Source: Tistrella mobilis (GTDB lineage: Bacteria; Pseudomonadota; Alphaproteobacteria; Tistrellales; Tistrellaceae). From it: a DNA stretch of 64,000 bases. The number at the start of each line of letters is the position of its first letter. The first letter of the stretch is position 1. Under the pieces are notes generated by a model. That model had not been told where the DNA came from. It ran no database searches and saw only the letters and a list, made by a program, of their open reading frames with translations. The translations under genes were made by a program, and so were the position numbers. Of this stretch, positions 61,336-64,000 are shown in pieces. The stretch lies in the NCBI RefSeq assembly GCF_041468085.1, contig NZ_CP121017.1:1901501-1965500 (forward strand), written 5' to 3'.

Positions 61336-61746
61336 ATGCGCCTGACCCGCAGCCGCCGCCGTCATGGCCTGGCCATCGGCCTGACACCGCTGATCGACGT
61401 GGTCTTCATCCTGTTGCTGTTCTTCATGCTGGCCTCGTCGCTGGCCGACTGGCGCGTGCTTGAGGTGGTGATGCCCGAGGCCCGGCCGCAGGCAACCCCG
61501 CCGTCATCGGCCACGGCCCGCAATCTGGTGGTGGTTGCCGTGGCCGCTGATGGCGCGCTGTCGATCGACGACGAGGCAGTGACGCCCGAAAGCCTTGCCC
61601 AGCGCCTGACCGCCCGTGCGACGGCCGACCCGACGCTGCGCGTGCATGTGCGGCCGGTGGAGGCCGCGCCGATGCAGGCGGTGGTCTCGGCGCTGGAGGC
61701 AGCCGGGCAGGCCGGGGCGGCATCGGTGGAGGTGCGGCCAAGATGA
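61336..61746 (+). CDS. exbD: ExbD protein 1
   Basis: The 136-residue protein has a short cytoplasmic start, one helix with the conserved acid (LTPLIDVVFILLLFFMLAS) and a periplasmic domain, as in ExbD. The Asp in LIDVVF carries protons in the ExbB-ExbD motor. The stop overlaps the next start as ATGA. Two different exbD genes in tandem suggest a hetero-oligomeric peg. Confidence 0.9.
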   Translation: MRLTRSRRRHGLAIGLTPLIDVVFILLLFFMLASSLADWRVLEVVMPEARPQATPPSSATARNLVVVAVAADGALSIDDEAVTPESLAQRLTARATADPTLRVHVRPVEAAPMQAVVSALEAAGQAGAASVEVRPR

Positions 61747-62171
61747 GACTGCGCCGGCAACGTGCCCCCTATAACAGCGATGACGCGCTGATTCCGCTGA
61801 TCAACGTGGTGTTTCTGCTGTTGGTTTTCTTCATGGTCGCCGGCACGATCACCGCCGGAGACGCCTTCCGGATAGAGCCGGCGCGGATTGCAGCCGAGGC
61901 GCGCAAGGAAGCGGCCGAAGGGCGGCGCGTGTTGCTGGTCGGCGCCGATGGCCGTTATGCCCTGGATGGCGAGACCTTCAACCGCGAGGATCTGGCCGGG
62001 CAGCTGGGCCGGGTGGTTCAGGCAGCGGCCGATCGCGGCCAGCCCTTGCAGCCGCTGGCGGTGAAAACCGATGCCGCCGCGCCGGCGGGGGCGGCGATCG
62101 CCGCAACCGAAGCCGCCCGGCTGGCGGGCTTCCCCGGGGTGGTGCTACTGGTGCAGCGGGTGCCGAAATGA
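61743..62171 (+). CDS. exbD: ExbD protein 2
   Basis: This second ExbD has 142 residues and a helix in which [17 protein letters not shown] replaces the usual acidic residue of LIDVVF by Asn. Loss of that Asp in one copy may make it a structural rather than a proton-carrying subunit. It overlaps both neighbours by 4 bases, so it is made together with ExbD1 and TonB. Confidence 0.85.
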   Translation: MRLRRQRAPYNSDDALIPLINVVFLLLVFFMVAGTITAGDAFRIEPARIAAEARKEAAEGRRVLLVGADGRYALDGETFNREDLAGQLGRVVQAAADRGQPLQPLAVKTDAAAPAGAAIAATEAARLAGFPGVVLLVQRVPK

Positions 62172-63289
62172 AGGAGCGGAGGCGGCGTTCGGCGGAGGCG
62201 CCCGGCGGACGGGCGGCCACCGCCGCGGTGATGGCAGCGCTTGCCCTGCACGGCGCCGGTGCGATCTGGCTGCTGAACCAGCCGGTGGAGCCGGCCGGCA
62301 TTCCCGGCGAGGTCGCGATCGTGATCGGCTTCGGCGGCGCGGGTGGCGATGGCGGCCAGGGCGGAGAGGGCGGCGGCGTGGCGATGCCCGATGCCCCGGA
62401 TGCCGCCCCCATGGAAGAGCCGGCCGCAGCAGCTGCCCCGGAAGCGGTGGCCGAAGAGCCGCCGCTTGAAGAGGTGGAGCCCGAACCCGAGCCTGAACCC
62501 CAGCCGGTGCAGCTGCCGGAGCCTGAACCGGAGCCGGAGACGCCGCCCGCGGAAGAACCGCCGGTCACGCCACCGCCGGAGCCTGAGCCCATTCCCGAGC
62601 CCGAACCTGAGCCGGAACCGGAGCCTGAGCCCGAACCGGAGCCTGAGCCCGAACCGGAGCCGGAACCCGAACCGGAGCCGGAACCAGAGCCGGAGCCAGA
62701 GCCCGAACCCGAGCCGAAGCCCACTCCTCAGGAGGTACGGCAGATGGCGGCGGTGATGCCGCGGGCCAAGCCGACGCCCCCGCCGGCACCCGCGCGGCCG
62801 GCGCCGCGGCCGGCGCCCCAGCGGACCGAGGCACCGAAACCGGCAGCCGGTGCAGAAGCGGATGCGCCCGAGACCGGGCCGGCAGGCATGCAGGCCGCAG
62901 GCATACCTGGGCGGCTGGCCGGTGCGGCCGGTGTTGCCGGGGCAGCGGGCCTGCCCGGTGGCGGCCAGGGCGGATCCAATGGCGTGGCCGACCCCAAAGA
63001 GGTCGATCTCTACAACGCCCGGATCATGGCCTGGCTGGAGCGGCACCGGCGCTATCCGCGCTCTGCCCAGCTCCGCAACCAGCAGGGGACGGTGCAGCTG
63101 GAATTCACCATCGATGGCGCCGGACAGGTGGTGTCGTGGCGGATCCTGCAACCCTCGGGCATCTCGTCGCTGGATCGCGAGACCGAGCGGATGATCGAGG
63201 CGGCCTCACCGGTCCCGGCGCCACCGCCGGAACTGCTCAGCGGCGGCACCAGAACTTTTGTGATCCCCATCGTCTTCCGGCTGCGCTGA
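62168..63289 (+). CDS. tonB: TonB-family energy transducer with Glu-Pro spacer
   Basis: The 373-residue product has an N-terminal membrane helix ([17 protein letters not shown]), then a long spacer dominated by Glu-Pro repeats from about residue 100 to 185, and a Pro/Ala and Gly-rich part. The C-terminal TonB domain is clear from [32 protein letters not shown] and the final VFRLR. The rigid spacer would span the periplasm so the C-terminal domain can reach the TonB box of receptors. It is the last gene of the exbB-exbD-exbD-tonB operon and probably serves the receptors at 9645, 19143 and 48027. Confidence 0.92.
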   Translation: MKERRRRSAEAPGGRAATAAVMAALALHGAGAIWLLNQPVEPAGIPGEVAIVIGFGGAGGDGGQGGEGGGVAMPDAPDAAPMEEPAAAAAPEAVAEEPPLEEVEPEPEPEPQPVQLPEPEPEPETPPAEEPPVTPPPEPEPIPEPEPEPEPEPEPEPEPEPEPEPEPEPEPEPEPEPEPEPEPKPTPQEVRQMAAVMPRAKPTPPPAPARPAPRPAPQRTEAPKPAAGAEADAPETGPAGMQAAGIPGRLAGAAGVAGAAGLPGGGQGGSNGVADPKEVDLYNARIMAWLERHRRYPRSAQLRNQQGTVQLEFTIDGAGQVVSWRILQPSGISSLDRETERMIEAASPVPAPPPELLSGGTRTFVIPIVFRLR

Positions 63290-63334
63290 CCGGTCGTAGC
63301 GTTCGCTGGCGCATGATCATCCGACCAGACAAGC

Positions 63335-63370
63335 GAAACCCCCGGCAGCACGGGCTCTGCCGGGGGTTTC
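63335..63370. terminator. Terminator after tonB
   Basis: GAAACCCCCGGCAG (63335-63348) pairs with CTGCCGGGGGTTTC (63357-63370) around an 8-base loop. Flanking A and T residues make it usable from both sides, between tonB and the convergent gene. Confidence 0.85.
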
Positions 63371-63440
63371 CTGCCTCCGGCCCCGGCCGCCGGGGAGAGC
63401 CGGCGACGGCGGGGACGGGATCCGGGATGGTGGTCAGATG

Positions 63441-64000
63441 TCAGGCATGCTGGCCGGTCTTCGCTGCCAGGAGCTGCGCCTTGGCCGCCTTGCGGGCCGC
63501 GCGGGTCTTGCGGGCCGGCAGGGCGGCAACCAGCGCCATCACCAGGCTGGAGCCGTAATTGGCGGCCTGCAGAAGCATCAGCGCCACCCAGAACCGGCTC
63601 TCGACGAAAGGCGCATAGACGATCGAGATGCCGATGGCGACGCCCACCAGGGCCACCGCCAGAAGGGTTTCGGCGCGGGCCATCTGGAAGGCCTGCATGA
63701 CGGCCGGCTGGTTCTCCGCCTTGGGCGTGCGGAAGAAGGGCAGGTGCCGGGTGATCAGGCCGTAGAGCACAGCCGTGCCGATGGTGAAGCTGAGGCTGAG
63801 ACCGGCAAGGCAGGCGCCCAGCCGCTGGCCGACGGTGCAGTTCACGCGGCCCTGATAGAGGCCGATGATGTGAATGGTGCGGATCGCGAAGCCGGCCAGG
63901 GCCGGCACGACGAACAGCGAGGAGGGCAGTTCCACGATCGCCGGGAAGGCGATGGCCAGCGCACCCCACAGAACCGACATCACGGCGATGATCAGGCCCA
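63441..64000 (-). CDS. C-terminal part of a polytopic membrane protein, possibly a glycosyltransferase
   Basis: The frame stays open through the right edge of the window, so the N-terminus is missing. The visible 186 codons encode several hydrophobic helices, with HLPFFRTPKAENQPAVMQAFQMARAE between them and a basic Lys/Ala-rich tail. The F(F/L)RTPK motif followed by helices resembles the end of membrane-bound family 2 glycosyltransferases. The catalytic domain would lie outside the window, so this is tentative. A possible internal GTG at 63983 is less likely because the hydrophobic sequence continues upstream. Confidence 0.6.
   Translation of the reverse strand, partial: GLIIAVMSVLWGALAIAFPAIVELPSSLFVVPALAGFAIRTIHIIGLYQGRVNCTVGQRLGACLAGLSLSFTIGTAVLYGLITRHLPFFRTPKAENQPAVMQAFQMARAETLLAVALVGVAIGISIVYAPFVESRFWVALMLLQAANYGSSLVMALVAALPARKTRAARKAAKAQLLAAKTGQHA

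Noticed and set aside
61978..62724. Minus-strand Gly/Ser repeat protein opposite tonB
   Set aside because: It is the antisense of the Glu-Pro codons of the TonB spacer; no start signal or family match supports it.

Overview
The window is GC-rich, densely packed DNA whose genes look alphaproteobacterial: FecI/FecR iron signalling, an HmuSTUV haem operon with HemP, the DUF3649/PepSY/DUF3325 trio, a CC0125/CC1285-type lipoprotein, and very long hemolysin-type calcium-binding proteins. A Rhodospirillales-like organism (a Tistrella-type genome is one possibility) is my inference; no rRNA or other taxonomic marker is present to prove it. I see no tRNA, rRNA, CRISPR array, transposase, integrase or phage gene.

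Layout from left to right. 1-3184: the end of a GlpD-like dehydrogenase, a class I aldolase and an FGGY sugar kinase, forming a polyol/sugar catabolic operon that is cut by the left edge. 3189-7709: an SDR oxidoreductase, a DUF2855 protein with a divergent TetR regulator, and a SLOG-domain membrane protein. 7821-14367: an iron-responsive block with ECF sigma factor, FecR anti-sigma, an STN-bearing TonB-dependent receptor and three small membrane proteins. 14318-15972: an EamA exporter, a TetR regulator and a near-ideal palindromic operator. 16296-18634: three small DUF1843-like proteins followed by a radical SAM/SPASM enzyme, which looks like a ribosomally made, post-translationally modified peptide (RiPP) locus. 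18656-21350: a His-rich small lipoprotein and a ZnuD-like zinc receptor behind a Zur-like box. 21433-34428: two paralogous RTX proteins of 3255 and 978 residues with matching upstream promoter elements and C-terminal secretion domains. 34645-39646: a DeoR-regulated, Ugp/Mal-type ABC importer operon. 39995-43119: a GNAT acetyltransferase and a subtilase autotransporter. 43206-47640: a WD40 protein overlapping a CobW-type GTPase, an unknown periplasmic protein, a tiny membrane protein, and an Lrp/LysE pair. 48027-54291: a haem receptor and the hemP-hmuSTUV operon. 54303-59915: a cytochrome P450, MscL, a degenerate EAL-like protein, an outer-membrane barrel and a lipoprotein. 60036-63289: an exbB-exbD-exbD-tonB operon. 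63441-64000: the end of a polytopic membrane protein, possibly a glycosyltransferase, cut by the right edge.

Much of the window is about metal acquisition. Near-identical 19-bp boxes lie before the siderophore receptor (9576) and the TonB energiser operon (59960), with related boxes before the haem receptor (47771) and the sigma factor (7821). This suggests one Fur-type regulon in which the exbBD-tonB genes power the receptors encoded elsewhere in the window. Zinc uptake is represented by the ZnuD-like receptor and the CobW protein, both with long His/Asp runs.

The most noteworthy loci are the peptide-maturation cluster at 16296-18634, the RTX pair with its conserved promoter and duplicated internal block, and the SLOG membrane protein. 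All functions come from reading the translated sequence and recalled family features; no database search was run.
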